Assembly: GCA_903632075.3 (NCBI GenBank)
Contig: CAHIKZ030000960.1
Span: 93,501-157,500 of the forward strand
Length of the DNA: 64,000 nucleotides
Origin: Acanthosepion pharaonis
Taxonomy: Eukaryota; Mollusca; Cephalopoda; Sepiida; Sepiidae
Reading direction: 5' to 3'
Shown: positions 1 through 10,690 of the stretch, in pieces
How the letters are laid out: every line of letters starts with the position of its first letter
How positions within the stretch are numbered: position 1 is the stretch's first letter
The notes under the pieces: model-generated
Databases searched by the model: none
What the model was told of the DNA's origin: nothing
What the model saw: the letters and a program-made list of their open reading frames with translations, nothing else
Position numbers and translations under genes: made by a program

Positions 1-50
1 TCTCTTTGCCAGTTTTTAATATTTCTTTATCTATTAAGTTTTATACTTTT

Positions 51-177
51 ATTTCAATATATATATATAGATATAGATATAGATAAATAGATAGATAGAT
101 AGATATAAATTATCGATAGAGATAGTGTGAGATTCATTTTCTCAATGGAGTGAAAAACAAAGAAATCTGAAAAATAT

Positions 178-217
<40 letters not shown>

Positions 218-500
218 CCATATTTAGATATAAAGTGTGTAAGAGAGAGAGAGAGAAAGAGAAAGAGAGAGAGAGATATTCAGATAGGTATTGACAAAAC
301 GGATATAATTAACGATATTGACCAAACATAGATAGATAGATATTGATAAAACATCGATTGATAGATGGATAAATATACAGAACATAGATATGTAAAAAGA
401 GAGGGAGTGTGAGAGAGAAAAAAGAAATATATATTGTCCAAACTTAGATAGAAAGAGAGACAGAGAGAGTGAGAGATTCGGATAGGTATTGACAAAACGG
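51..500. repeat. Microsatellite cluster (GATA, AT, GA)
   Basis: Short tandem tracts follow one another: a GATA/ATAG-type tract, an AT run near 181-214, GA-rich tracts near 240-280 and 400-475, and GATAGATA again near 330-350. The same succession recurs in the same orientation at about 2880-3200, so it belongs to the larger direct duplication described at 2855-3860. Reading frames here translate these simple repeats and are not genes. Confidence 0.85.
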
Positions 501-1200
501 ATTCAAAAAATGATAATTGATTTTTAAAAGAATTTCAAACAGATTTTCATTTTTTTATAAAATGGGAAAAAAAATGGTTGCCATGATCGATTATCTGTCA
601 ATTTTGCTGACTCAAAAAAAACCCGAAAAACAAGATTTTTAACGAAAATTTCGGACGTGCAAGGAACAATTAAAAAATGAAAAAACGGATATATGTTGTG
701 ACGTGTTAAAATTACTTTTGCGAATTCATTTTCTCTTATTAATAACGTAAACATTTAGACGATAAAATTTTGTTTTCGTCAAGTTTTGGTGTCTTTTCAT
801 CATGCTATGCTGTTTTTTACCACGATAATTTGGAGCCAATCAAAATTTAAACCTTAGATCGACCGAATTTGACTTCAAAGGTACAAAATTAAAATAAATA
901 AATATACTTTGCAGAAACATGTGTGATGTTGATATTTTTCAGTTGGTAATATAAAATGGAAAACTTACTTGATGTCTGTCGTTGTTCCAGACGGTTGGTT
1001 CTATTACGAGTAAACCCCAATGGTCACTCTTATTTTTAAACTCGGATGATGGAGACGGAATGAAGGTCAGTGCTATGGTGAGTGCCAGAATAAGGCTTCT
1101 AAACGGCCACATCGTGAATTGATAAAACATGCGCAAGAGATCTTCAGTGCCTGACGGTGAGCGATCTGTTCTCGTGTACAATAGTTAATTTTAATACATA
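125..1200. repeat. Left copy of direct ~1.05 kb duplication
   Basis: This segment corresponds, in the same orientation, to about 2855-3860. Shared landmarks in order are the stretch before the AT run, the GATAGATA tract with the phrase ATTGACAAAACGG, the poly-A-rich part with TTTTGTTTTCGTCAAG, and a minus-strand legumain exon 1 at the right end. The copies have diverged by many indels. The spacing between copies is about 2.7 kb, with 5S-derived repeats lying between them. No gene other than the exon was seen in 500-968. Confidence 0.75.
969..1112 (-). CDS. Legumain-like exon 1 paralogue (partial, divergent)
   Basis: Read on the minus strand this is an open 48-codon first exon with an ATG, a hydrophobic signal-peptide-like stretch (MWPFRSLILALTIAL) and the end DRHQ immediately before an intact GTAAGT donor. 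It matches exon 1 at 19658-19810 in length, signal peptide, DRHQ/YRHQ ending and donor. The family block at its end is strongly altered: the plus-strand copy has GSNGWYNYRHQ, whereas this copy has a divergent segment ending VWNNDRHQ, so the conserved SNG turn is lost. An upstream in-frame ATG lies at 1130. No exon 2 was found downstream on this strand (below 969), so it is either an orphan exon or the start of a gene continuing outside the window. It could equally be a pseudogene. The relationship to exon 1 is seen directly; the function is unknown. Confidence 0.6.
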
Positions 1201-1215
1201 TATAGTCTAAGTAAC
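1190..1215 (-). promoter_or_regulatory. TATA-like promoter copy of legumain exon 1
   Basis: On the minus strand the motif ACTATATATG lies just upstream of the exon 1 paralogue. It occupies the same relative position as the TATATATAAA box before exon 1 at 19658, with the same flanking words (ACTTAGACTATATAT and TTGTACACGAGAA). Conservation in three copies supports a core promoter. Activity is inferred only. Confidence 0.5.
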
Positions 1216-1229
1216 GGTCACAGATAAGA

Positions 1230-1700
1230 ACTATTTCTATGGTTTTGCATACCTACTATGCTATGTAAATTTATTGATCAAATTTTTAAAGAGAGGGAGT
1301 GAGATATTTCAATTTGAGAATTTTCCAGCCAATTGTCACAATGTCATTGGGTATGGAATTGCCCCCAAAATACTGGGCTTCTGAGGAGGTGCTGTTTTTA
1401 TAATCCGCATTCATCTCAGTTCATGACATCAGTCGAAATATTATTTAACCATTTAGTTTTCTCTTGTGTTTGCCATCTCCCTTCAGGATGTTCATAGCTC
1501 TTCACAGCCTTCTCCTTTTTGCCCATAGCAAAGTTTAAACTTGCCTGTCACCAAACTATCCAACATCCATTCATATAAACGATACAGTTAGATGACAAGC
1601 AGACTTCTGAGAACCTATTCTTTTTCGATATATTTTGTGAGTGTCAGATTCTCAAGCCCTCATCCTCATTATATGCCCAAAGAAATTTCACCTGTTTCTT
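1230..1700 (-). repeat. Legumain 5'-flank repeat, copy F1
   Basis: This is a minus-strand copy of the roughly 0.6-0.8 kb segment that precedes legumain exon 1 elsewhere (18780-19560, 20550-20990, 21355-21620, 22640-22960, and minus 8075-8600). Recognition phrases on the minus strand are CCAATGACATTGTGA and the run of TTTAAAAATTTGATCA. No conserved reading frame is shared between copies, so it is treated as non-coding duplicated flank. Confidence 0.75.
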
Positions 1701-1869
1701 TCTGATTCTCTTTTTGAATCTGTTTCCCTTAAGACTTCTTAGTTGCTTACTCGCTCCGTCGATTGAATTCTCAGTATCCTTCTGTAAAACAACCTTTCTG
1801 TTTCTTCGAGTTTTCTCACCATATATCAAGAGATTGTCGAGCAGTCATAGCCATATAAGATTGATCTTC

Positions 1870-2010
1870 AATGGATTTCTATCGACAGACAGCAATATTA
1901 AGCAACATATCAACATCTTTATTTCTTTCTATTGACAGTCGGTAACACTGAGCAACAAGTGGTCATCTGTTGTTGTTTCTGTTGACAGCAACATTGAACA
2001 AAATATGACC
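1870..2010 (-). repeat. ~62-bp minisatellite, left (inverted) copy
   Basis: Two to three units contain TTGACAGTCGGTAACACTG and TTGTTGTTTCTGTTGACAG. They match, in reverse complement, the five-unit array at 18320-18565 (units with GACCACATGTTG and CTGTCGACAGAAA). They lie in the same relative order in the inverted duplication. Confidence 0.65.
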
Positions 2011-2037
2011 CTATATTTATATTTATATAGGGACATA

Positions 2038-2042
<5 letters not shown>

Positions 2043-2106
<64 letters not shown>

Positions 2107-2120
2107 CATACACAAACATA

Positions 2121-2156
<36 letters not shown>
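2043..2156. repeat. (AT)n followed by (GT)n microsatellite
   Basis: An uninterrupted AT dinucleotide run of about 60 bp is followed, after a short spacer, by about 16 GT repeats. The reading frames over it are pure dinucleotide translations. Confidence 0.95.
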
Positions 2157-2157
<1 letters not shown>

Positions 2158-2217
2158 ATTTAGTTATATGGAGTCATATATTTCTATTGTTTCAACCATG
2201 TTTCCATCTGAGGAGAT

Positions 2218-2344
2218 GCTTCCGGTCATATCACGCAGAAACGAGAAACATCGGTTCTCGATTGATTTCCGAATTTTAAGCAATGAAAAACCTGGTCAGT
2301 ATCGAAATGGGTGACCTTCTGAGAATATCAGGTGTTGTAAGATT
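2218..2344 (+). pseudogene. 5S rRNA-derived unit P1
   Basis: This is the most diverged of three tandem plus-strand units related to 5S rRNA. It retains GGTCATATCACG (5' end region), ACATCGGTTCTCG, a TTTAAGCAA remnant of the A-box region, ATGGGTGACC of the C-box region and GGTGTTGTAAGATT at the 3' end. These blocks are in canonical 5S order over about the canonical length (about 120 nt). Substitutions and extra bases make it a 5S-derived pseudogene or repeat rather than a functional rRNA. Confidence 0.65.
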
Positions 2345-2361
2345 GGATGTCCGATGGGTAT

Positions 2362-2481
2362 GGCTTATGGTCATACCGTGTTGAAAGACCAGTTCTCGTA
2401 AGATCGCCAAAGTTAAGCAACAAAGAGGCTGGTCAGTATCGAGATGGGTGACCGTTTGTGAATACCAGGTGTTGTAAGATT
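2362..2481 (+). pseudogene. 5S rRNA-derived unit P2 (best preserved)
   Basis: About 120 nt are collinear with metazoan 5S rRNA: a GGTCATACC 5' block, GACCAGTTCTCGTAAGATC, AAGTTAAGCAAC (A-box region), GAGATGGGTGACCG (C-box region, TFIIIA/Pol III internal promoter in real 5S genes), GTGAATACCAGGTG and the 3' block TGTTGTAAGATT. It is separated from P3 by a short spacer, giving a unit period of about 137 bp. No convincing T-run terminator follows. It is possibly a retro- or satellite-like derivative. The identity as 5S-derived is strong; the functional state is unknown. Confidence 0.75.
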
Positions 2482-2498
2482 GGATGTCCGGTGGGTAT

Positions 2499-2605
2499 GG
2501 CTTATGGTCATATTGTGTTCAAAGACCGATTCTCGTAAGATCACCAAAGTTAAGCAACGTCACGCTTGGTGGCGACAGCTTGGGAATAATAGGCGTTGTA
2601 ATCTT
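2499..2605 (+). pseudogene. 5S rRNA-derived unit P3 (internal deletion)
   Basis: This is the third tandem unit. It keeps GGTCATATTGTG, GACCGATTCTCGTAAGATC, AAGTTAAGCAACGTC and the end GGGAATAATAGGCGTTGTAA, but most of the GATGGGTGACC block is missing. Part of the internal control region is therefore gone and the unit is about 107 nt. Confidence 0.65.
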
Positions 2606-2639
2606 AGAACTGCGGATGTAAAGAAAAATGACTCGGAAT

Positions 2640-2860
2640 TTTTATTCAGAGAGCCTAGTGGCAATTCCTTACGGTTTCGTTATATTCACTTACGCGGAAA
2701 TGCCGTTGTTAAATGTATAGATTCTTCTCATCTCCTCCGTTTTTAATGGGTTAATTAGTAAGTTTTATACTTTGTATCACTAAAAATAGTATTAACTCAA
2801 GAATAAGAAGATAAACTACCTAAGGAGGGGGATGTTATAACATCATAAATTATTGATGAT
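2640..2860 (-). repeat. Inverted counterpart of 17690-17850
   Basis: Shared phrases in reverse complement include CGGAAATGCCGTTGTTAAA, the ATTTATGATG-type dyad and GGAGGGGATGTTATAACAT. It marks one edge of the large inverted duplication between about 0.9-3.0 kb and about 17.6-19.9 kb. A shorter copy of part of it (GCGGAAATGCCGTTGTTAAA) also occurs in direct orientation near 3972. No coding potential was seen. Confidence 0.7.
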
Positions 2861-3860
2861 CAATGGAGCAAAAAACAAAGAGATCTGGGAAATATGGTAA
2901 TATATATATATATATATATATATTGTCCAAGTTTAATATAAATGTGTGTTGAGAGAGATAGAGAGATGAGAGAGATATTCAGATAGGTATTGACAAAACG
3001 GATATAATTAACGATATTGACCAAACATAGATAGATAGATAGATATTGATAAAACATCGATTGATAGATGGATAAATAGACAGAACATAGATATGTAAAA
3101 AAGACAAGGGAGTTGGAGAGAGAGAAAAAGAAATATATATTGTCCAATATCATTTAGATACCCTAAACCGAATGGAATTCGGATAAATATCAACAAAACG
3201 GATTTGAAAAAATGATAATTGATTTTTAAAGAATTTCAGTCGGATTTTCATTTTTTTATCCGTGTTCCGTTTATGATCGATACGGTTTTTTTGTTGACTC
3301 AGCCCGGCCCTGTAAAAAAAAAAGATTTTTTATTGAAAATTTGGTGGACGTTGAACGATTAAAAAATGGAAAAACTTAGAACTGTTTCCTTTCTCTTAAT
3401 AATAACATGAATTTTGACGTCAATAAAATTTTGTTTTCGTCAAGACGACGTCTTTTTTCATCTCGACCCAAAAGAAACTATAGTTCCTAATTTAAACCTT
3501 AGGTTCATTGAATTTTTTGTAGGTAAAAATATCTGGAAAATAAATAAATATACATTTGCAGAAAAACATTTTGATTTTGATAGAGAAATCCATGTTAAAA
3601 TGGAAAATTACTTGATGTTGTAATTGTTCCAGCCGGTTGGTTCTGAACGAAAATATCCCAATGGTCACCCTTATTTTTAAACAAGGATGATGGAGACGGA
3701 ATGGACGTCCTTACTATCGAAAGTAAACTGGTGTGCCAGAATAAGGATTCTAAAGGCCAGATGGTGTTTTCATAAAACATTGGCAAGATATCTTCAGTGC
3801 CTGAAATAAAGTCTCGTGTACAATTGTACGTTTTTTTTATAAAGAAAATAATGATTTGAT
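2855..3860. repeat. Right copy of direct ~1 kb duplication
   Basis: This is the same-orientation copy of 125-1200, with the same microsatellite order, the same GACAAAACGGATATAATTAA phrase, and a minus-strand legumain exon 1 relic at its right end (3612-3762). Indels are frequent. Apart from the exon relic no gene was recognised. Confidence 0.75.
3612..3762 (-). pseudogene. Degenerate legumain exon 1 copy
   Basis: Minus-strand relic of exon 1. WPLESL, IPSPS, FKNKGDHW and the end near ACATCAAGTAAT align with the copy at 969-1112. The expected ATG reads ATC, and one base is missing before the donor so the DRHQ end is out of frame. The donor itself is GTAATT rather than GTAAGT. It is judged non-functional. 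Confidence 0.65.
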
Positions 3861-3862
3861 AA

Positions 3863-4604
3863 GAACTGTTTTTTTAAAAGCTAAAAGTAAATTTACTGAT
3901 CAAATGAAAATGACTTGGAATTTTTATATATAACTTGATAGTGGCATTTAACGGTTTCGTTATATTGGTTACGCGGAAATGCCGTTGTTAAACCCAAACC
4001 ATTCAACCATCCAAACCAAAGCAAAGGATTAATTAGTAAAGAAAAAAATCACTAAAACAGTATTATCCTTGATACAAAACCATAAAAGCTTAACAAAATG
4101 TTAGAACAATCATAAATTAGACTGTATTAAAGCATTATGTGATGGATAGTACATTCATTCAAGATTTATAGATCTTATTAGGCAATATAAAAAATTAGCA
4201 AAATTGAGTGCTAATATAATTAAACTATTATAAAATGTTCTGTAATAAATAACATGACAGAAAATTTGTTCTTGTGAGTAGAATCTTAATAACATCAGTA
4301 TAGAGATTTTTTTTCTATTCTGTATACGGTTTTATGTTATATTGAAACATGTTGTTGAATCATTGCTGAAACAACGGATAAGAGGGAACAAGTTGTGGTA
4401 AAAAGATCTGAACAGCAGTGTTTTTTTGTTTGTTTGTTTTTTTTATAAAGAATGTAATGTGTAGAAGTATTTCGAAATAGAACATGGTGGGGTTCTTCTC
4501 ACTGTCTGTACAGAATATATATACAATCAGATGGCTAGATTGGATGGGATGAAATGCAGGACACAAGCTGATATTTGACACCAGAATGCATGTTGATATT
4601 AACA
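3863..4604. other. AT-rich stretch, no gene recognised
   Basis: Apart from a short repeat of the 2640-2860 motif at about 3950-4030, I see only AT-rich sequence with small stop-interrupted frames. The 101-codon minus frame at 4360-4665 has no recognisable motif. Confidence 0.5.
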
Positions 4605-6890
4605 GAGTCTCGGGTGACAGCTCCCCGACACCGATTTTACAAGGTCTCGGCTGACGAGACTGCACGGGACAATACTCATTTTTGCCAAATCCAAGGCGGT
4701 TGGTGAATATCTCACTGTGGAAAACTCCCGGTGTCTTGAAACTCCCAGCTAGCGGACACAGAGGATCCCTAGAAGTTGTCGAAAGGCAGAGTTTTGTCTC
4801 GGGTGACAGCTATCGGACCCTGTTTTTTTTTTACAAGATCTACGGGGAATTTTAGTCCGAGACTGCGGGTTCGGATGGCCCACCTCCCGGTGTGCTTGTC
4901 AAACTCCCAGATACCGGGCACAAAGGATCCCCAGAAGAGACTGTGTGGAATGCAGAGTCTCGACTCGAGAGGGAGCTATCCGACCCCGTTTTGTTCAAGG
5001 TCTACGGGTAATTTTAGTCCGACATGCGGGCTCCGATAGCCCTCAATAAACTCGGCCTCGTGCCACATCCAACTGCGTGGGGCTGTTGCTGAATATCTCA
5101 CTGTAGAATTGACCTCCAAGTGTGCTTGTCAACCTCTCTGCCTCCGGACACAGATGTTCCCAAGAAAAGACTGGAGACCGCTACCCGACCTCGTTTTTTA
5201 CAACGTCTACGGTGAATATGAGTCCGAGATTGCGGACTCGGGTACCCTACAATAAACTCGGCCTTGTATTACATTCAACCGCGTGGGGTGGTTGGTGAAT
5301 ATCTCACTGTGGAATTCAAATCCGGGTGTGCTTGCCAAACTCCTAGCCTCCGGGTACAGAGGATCTCCACAAGAGGCTATGGCGAAGGGTCTAATCTCGT
5401 CAGCTACCCGATCCCGATTTTACAAGATCTAAGGGGAATTTTAATCCGACACTGCGGGCTCAGATAGCCCACAATAAACTCGGGCTTGTGTCACATCCAA
5501 CCACGTGGGTCGGTTGCTGAATATCTTACTATGGAATTCACCAATGCGAGTTTTGGGGAATATCTCACTGTGAAATTCACCTCCACGTGTTTTTCAACAC
5601 TGCCGTCTACAGAGAAGAGACTATGTCGAAGGGCAGAATCTTGTCTCGGAAGACAGCTACCAAACCCCAAGTTTTTGAAAGATGTACGGTTGAACCTGAG
5701 TCCGAACGGCGGGATCGGAATCCGCACAATAAACACGGCTCTGTGCCACATCCAACCGCGTGGGGCTGTTGCTGAATATCTCTCTGTATACTTGTCAAAC
5801 TCCCTGCCTCCGGATGCAGAGGATCCCCAGAAGAGACTATGTCGAAGGGTCTCGTCCTGGGAGTCTACCCTACACGTTTTTTCCGGTGAATACGAGTTTG
5901 CGGGCTCGGATACCGCACAACAAAGATCTACAGCCAATTTGAAATCGGACTTCCCAGTGTGCTAGTCAATCTCCCAGCTACCGGGCACAAAGATCCCCAG
6001 AAGAGACGAAGGGCAGAGTTTCGTCTCGAGAGACAGCCACCTGTTTTTGAAAGGCCTGAATGAATTCAGGAGGAATTCACGAAATAAACTCGGCCTTGTA
6101 GTGATTTTGGGAAGATCTCACTAGTGAGCCAAAATGAGCTGACTCATTTTATAGTTCACCATAATCTATGAATATAGAATCCAGCTCAGTACATAATCTG
6201 TTTAATGAAACAACGTTAAAGATTAACACTCACAAGTCAGACACTCTACTGAATCTGATTCTATCGCCAATACCACCAGCAGCTGTTCTGTAATTCTTCA
6301 GCCTTCGATATCAAAAGCTGGCATTGAATATTCGGGAAAAAACATGGCCGCGTTTATACACGTCGCATTGAATATTTTGAGCCTTCTGATTGGTTAACCC
6401 TATGAAAATAGTCAGCTCATTTTGGCTGACTCACTAGTACACCAAGGTACCTAAAAACTCCAACACCTTGTGGCGGTTGGTGAATATCTGTGGAATTCAC
6501 TTCCCGGTGTGCTTATCAAACTCTCTGCCTCTGAGGCTATGTCGAAGCGCAGAATCTCGTCTCAGGAGAAAACTACCAGACTCCGTATATACGCAGCCTA
6601 CGGGGAAGTTTCGGCCTTGCGCCGTATCCGACCACCTAGCTCGTTAGAAAATATCTCACTGTGAAATTCACCTTCAGGTGTGCTTGTCAAACTCTCTACC
6701 TCCGGGGACATGGGATCCCCAGAATAGACTATGTCGAAGGGCAGAGACTCACCTCGGGTGACAAGTACAAAACCCCGTTTTTGACAAGGTCTACGGGTAA
6801 TTTTAGTCCTTGACTGCGGGCACGGAACCGAACAATAAACTCAGCCTTGTGCCACATCCAACCGCTTGGGATGTTTGGTGAATATCTTCC
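4605..6890. repeat. GC-richer ~220-bp tandem repeat array (interrupted)
   Basis: About nine diverged units share ordered phrases: GAATATCTCACTGTGGAATTC, GTGTGCTTGTCAAACTC, CACAGAGGATCCCCAGAAGA, TATGTCGAAGGGCAGA, GTCTACGGGGAATTTTAGTC and AATAAACTCGGCCTTGTG. Unit starts are near 4701, 5092, 5297, 5519, 5774, 6478 and 6649, so spacing is 170-260 bp with some partial units. Base composition is clearly richer in G+C than the flanks. Several frames are open for 60-160 codons and translate similar peptides (for example YPTPF and GNFSP), but frames drift between units. No known protein or RNA family was recognised, so it is left as a satellite-like repeat of unknown origin. Confidence 0.75.
6124..6434. 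mobile_element. MITE with TA target duplication
   Basis: A 311-bp non-coding element has imperfect terminal inverted repeats. The left end is GTGAGCCAAAATGAGCTGAC and the right end in reverse complement is GTGAGTCAGCCAAAATGAGC; the left lacks four bases after GTGAG. Both ends are flanked by TA (6122-6123 and 6435-6436), typical of Tc1/mariner-type targets. It splits a unit of the surrounding tandem repeat at GATCTCA. The interior has no transposase frame, so it must be non-autonomous. Confidence 0.8.
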
Positions 6891-7097
6891 TTCATTTCTC
6901 CCTCACCATTAGCAGTTGATTACTTACTACACGCCGCTGGCTAATCTTGTATGTCATTCCTGTTATAAATATTACGTTCACTTCAAACATACGTTTAGGT
7001 TAATCTTATTCAATAACTTTTTCCTATGTTACAACACTATGTATTGAATGAAAGATTCAAAACAACATTACAAATCAAACAGACATAACGTAATAAG

Positions 7098-7335
7098 AAA
7101 AGGAAAGAGTATATATCCCAATGGATCAAATAAAGGATTTTCGTTCAACATTGACAATGAAATATAGAGAACGTGACAAGAGGAGGAAAGAGAATATATC
7201 CCAATGGATCAAATAAAGGCTTTTCGTTTAACATTCACAATGAAAGAGAGGGAACGTGACAAGATGAGGAAAGAGAATTTATCCGAATGGATCAAATAAA
7301 GGCTTTTCGTTTAACATTCATAATGAAAGAGAGCA
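7098..7335. repeat. 83-bp tandem repeat, three units
   Basis: Units begin GGAAAGAG near 7102, 7184 and 7268 and contain CCCAATGGATCAAATAAAGG, TTTCGTTTAACATTCACAA and GAACGTGACAAGA. Spacings are 82 and 84 bp. Confidence 0.85.
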
Positions 7336-8074
7336 GTGTGGGTGTGGCTAGACTGGCTCTCTTAAAATTATTATCGAGAATTTGGTTTAAAAAATCGAGA
7401 ATTTTGTTTTTTTTTTTTTTCCTATCGGCCAAAGCATTTTTACAAACCCCAGATTGCCAAATAATTCTTATCACATCTTTCTTTTGGGGCCATCGAAAAT
7501 TCACTTAGCTAGGAGTCTCTACCGACTCATCAATCACTGTCAAAGTTTGCCATCTGGTCTCTCTACGAAGTCAACTTTTAACTGGGGATCCGTGTTTACC
7601 TGAGAATCAATTCTTATTTTTCTCATGCCTTAAAAATCCTCTTATCACCAGAGGCCCATTTTGACGTCAACAGTTTGAAAAGGTAATAATAATACTTTTC
7701 TCCACCGTATTCTTTTTCATGCCAAAATTCTTACACACACCAGATGGTTTCCTTCGCTGGATCCAAGAATAAAAAATAAATGACATCTCTCTAATATTGA
7801 TTCTTCTTTTATCGCGGTCGTCCAAGTCGAAATTTTTTATGACCGCCATGTGTCGACCAGATGTTTTCTTTTTCCGATGGCTGCATTCCTTATCATGAAT
7901 TAATCAATTTGGTAGAATTCCAAATCTTGCTATTTCTTACGGGTTTTCTGTCTTTTGCGATCCTATTTTCTTTGTAAATAAATTAAAATCATTTTGGTTT
8001 ATTTTTAACGTCGCTCAGTCTGTCTTTCGATATAGCTCTTTCTCGCCTTAAGTATTTCCTGTTCTTAATTTCTA
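7336..8074. other. No gene recognised
   Basis: AT-rich sequence with only short frames (60-73 codons) overlapping homopolymer runs. No splice-bounded conserved peptide or element ends were seen. Confidence 0.4.
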
Positions 8075-8600
8075 TGGAAATAAGTACGTTTGTCCAGCAT
8101 TAATCTTGCCAAAATTTATATAAATAATTGATGGTCACTGATAAGAACTGTTGCTATGTTTCTGCATAGCAACTAAGCAAAGTAAATTTACTGATAAAAT
8201 TTTTAACGAGAGAAAGTGTATTTTATTGTTCAATTATCGAACTGTTATTGGGTGTGGAATTACCCACAATGTAATGGGTGCTGACATGGTTCAAGTTTTT
8301 AATAACAGCTTTCATCTCAGTCCATGAGGTCTGTCAAATATCATTTAACAATTCACTTCCTCTCTTGTGATTGATGTGACACTTCAGTACGTGGGCGTTC
8401 ACAGCTCTTCACATCTTCCTTCTCCTTAGCAATACTTGTCCCTTTGCTAAGCTTCACACCATCCTTGTCCCATCATCCATACGCAAAACTGATCAATTAA
8501 TTGGCTCAGAAACTTTCCCTGTCGCCTTTAGCTTTCTTTATGTCCCGTGGGTGTCAAATTCTCCAAGCCCTCATACTTATTATATGACGAAAGAATTTTT
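8075..8600 (-). repeat. Legumain 5'-flank repeat, copy F2 (minus, without exon 1)
   Basis: This minus-strand copy of the duplicated 5' flank shares with 1230-1700 the phrases TAAATTTACTGATAAAATTT, TGTTATTGGGTGTGGAATTAC (20 bases or fewer matched at a time), CTTCACA and the CAAGCCCTCATACTTATTATATG block. The TATA-exon 1 portion that should follow is absent, so this is an isolated fragment. Confidence 0.7.
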
Positions 8601-8756
8601 TTAAAATGGTAGTTTTTTTTAATGAATAATTTTTATAATTGAGATCCGTTGCTTAGCTGGAATAATGAGAATTTTTTATAATCTTTTAAATGTATAATAT
8701 TATAAAACAATAACTTATAATCTTTTAATAACTTTTAATCACAAAGTTCAAAAGCA

Positions 8757-8815
<59 letters not shown>
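8757..8815. repeat. (AT)n microsatellite
   Basis: An uninterrupted AT dinucleotide run of about 58 bp. Confidence 0.95.
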
Positions 8816-8816
<1 letters not shown>

Positions 8817-9068
8817 TGAGGGAGACACTTTGACTTTAGGAGACACTTTAGGCCAAAATTTTATGAAAAGGTGAACGTTGGTAAATAGAACAAAATAATC
8901 AATGACACACATGTAACACGATTTTTAATAGATTTTAATTGTAAACAGATTGATGACTAAAAACACAATAAAATGTTCCAAAAAGAGTATAAAATAGAAA
9001 AAAAATTATTCATATTCCCTAGACCAAACATAAGGAACGAAAGAAGTGTTTATTTTGCTCACATAGGC

Positions 9069-9503
9069 TCAGCTAATGGAATATAATATAAACAGCCTCA
9101 AGAAGTACAAGATGGAGGACCCATTTAGTTCTATGCAAGATAGAAAATAATTGTCATTGTAATCGGCGGCACAGTCAGGATTGTCCAATAAATGTTGTCC
9201 AATGGAAGAGTCATTCACATATTGAGTGGTCCCTTTCATACGACTCTGACCATTAGAACGCAAATAGTCAGGGAGGTGTTGTGTTTCCAGCTCTTGATTG
9301 GTCCCTCCTATGTATTCAGCATCACAAAGGTATTTAAATTTATATATAAAAGAACTATTCTGAAGATGGGATAAACAATCTTTACTAACGGATGGAAACA
9401 TGGATCTAGTTTGAAAGACAGTACGCAAATTAACAACGTTATAACACGAAGATGAAAGTCTGTCAGTAAAGCAACAAGCAACAGGATTGCCTAACCATTG
9501 CAA
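9069..9503 (-). pseudogene. Penelope-like element, GIY-YIG endonuclease remnant
   Basis: The minus-strand frame has the features of the C-terminal GIY-YIG nuclease of Penelope-like retroelements: LRTVFQTRSMFP and a short spacer, then SSFIYKFKYLCDAEYIGGTN (Y-x-F-x-x-x-C followed by YIG-x-T), then LLDNPDC with the D/H-rich segment. In intact elements this domain follows a reverse transcriptase; no RT is seen upstream here (9510-10690), so the piece is 5'-truncated. The context is an AT microsatellite on one side and AT-rich unannotated DNA on the other. A second, unrelated-looking GIY-YIG piece lies at 32470-32880. The family call is from motif recognition; a truncated dead copy is the best reading. 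Confidence 0.65.
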
Positions 9504-9509
9504 TTTCTG

Positions 9510-10690
9510 TTAAATTGGGAAAACTAAAACGTTGGTCTGATTTTAAGTTCAATGGTGTTAATAATATTATATAAGAAAACATTTTTTTATAAAAAAAATT
9601 TTTGGATCCTTTTTCTGTTTAAACGGAGGACAAATTTCAAAAAAACAAAACCAATTTGAAGGCCTTAGGAATGAATTTCAATTTGTGACAAGCCTGTGAT
9701 AAAGCAGAAAGGTTTTCACAGAAAAGGCTTTATTTCAATAAGTCGTCCTAAATTAGGTTCGACGTACAAAACGTTAAAAGCTTGAAATAAGACATTGACG
9801 CAGCAACATGATGGTTGATACTTCAATGTTTGACATCGGGAGACTCATTTTCCACTGAGCTCAACGACCGCTACTAAAAGTTGGGCATTATCTAATAGAA
9901 AAGGTACGTTCATTTTAACAGATAGTGAGTTTTCGAAAAATACTGGTGACAAAAGCACCATAATTACGTTCTAGGGAATATCTGCAAAGGTAACATATCA
10001 TTGATCTATAAAAATTTAAATTGAAGAGATGGATGGAAAATTGAGTTCCACAAAAAGTCAGTGGCGTCTCAAGTAGAATAAAAAAAAGTCAACGTACCGC
10101 ATATAAACACCGGGTTTACGGCACTTTTTCAAGCAAAAAGTAGCTCATATAAAACTTAATATTAATTCGAATATAGGACCTAAAGAATTACCAATTGAAA
10201 CAACGTTGGTCTGAGCGTCTATATTGTTTTTTATTTTTTGAAACGATTTCCAAATAACAAAGGAAATTTGAATTCTTGAAAGAATCAGAAATATTATGGC
10301 AAATACTTTCCTTTCGTTTTCTTTTTCTAACATTTCTTTCACCGGGAATTAATAATTATTTAATGCAAATCAATGTTATTGCATTAAGGAAAACGTTAAT
10401 CAAACCGGGAATTAATAAAAAATTATTTGCGTAGTTAAAAAAATCAAAGACGTTATTTTGCATTCTGATTGTCCGGACCAAAATCTAATGAATTTTGTAA
10501 ACTTGAAAAGATTAATCAAACCATTTATATTCAGATAAAAAGATCATTTGAATAGTTCTTTTTTTTTTTTCTTTATTAAAAGAAGGTTGGTAGTTGACAA
10601 CAGAATTTCCAATAAACAAACAGAAATTTTCAAATGATTCACTGATATTGAACAAATGGTTTTGAAAATACAGTCGTCAGCAGAACATTT
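9510..10690. other. AT-rich, no gene recognised
   Basis: Only short frames are present. A segment near 10570-10650 (GAAGGTTGGTAGTTGACAAC, then ATTTCCAATAAACA) resembles 13145-13200, so the two flanks of the following minisatellite share an older duplicated sequence. Confidence 0.45.

Noticed and set aside
2120..2314. 64-codon plus-strand ORF starting in the GT repeat
   Set aside because: It starts within a microsatellite and runs through a 5S-derived unit.
2362..2481. Functional 5S rRNA gene
   Set aside because: It has many substitutions relative to the conserved core, no terminator T-run, and lies in an array of degraded units.
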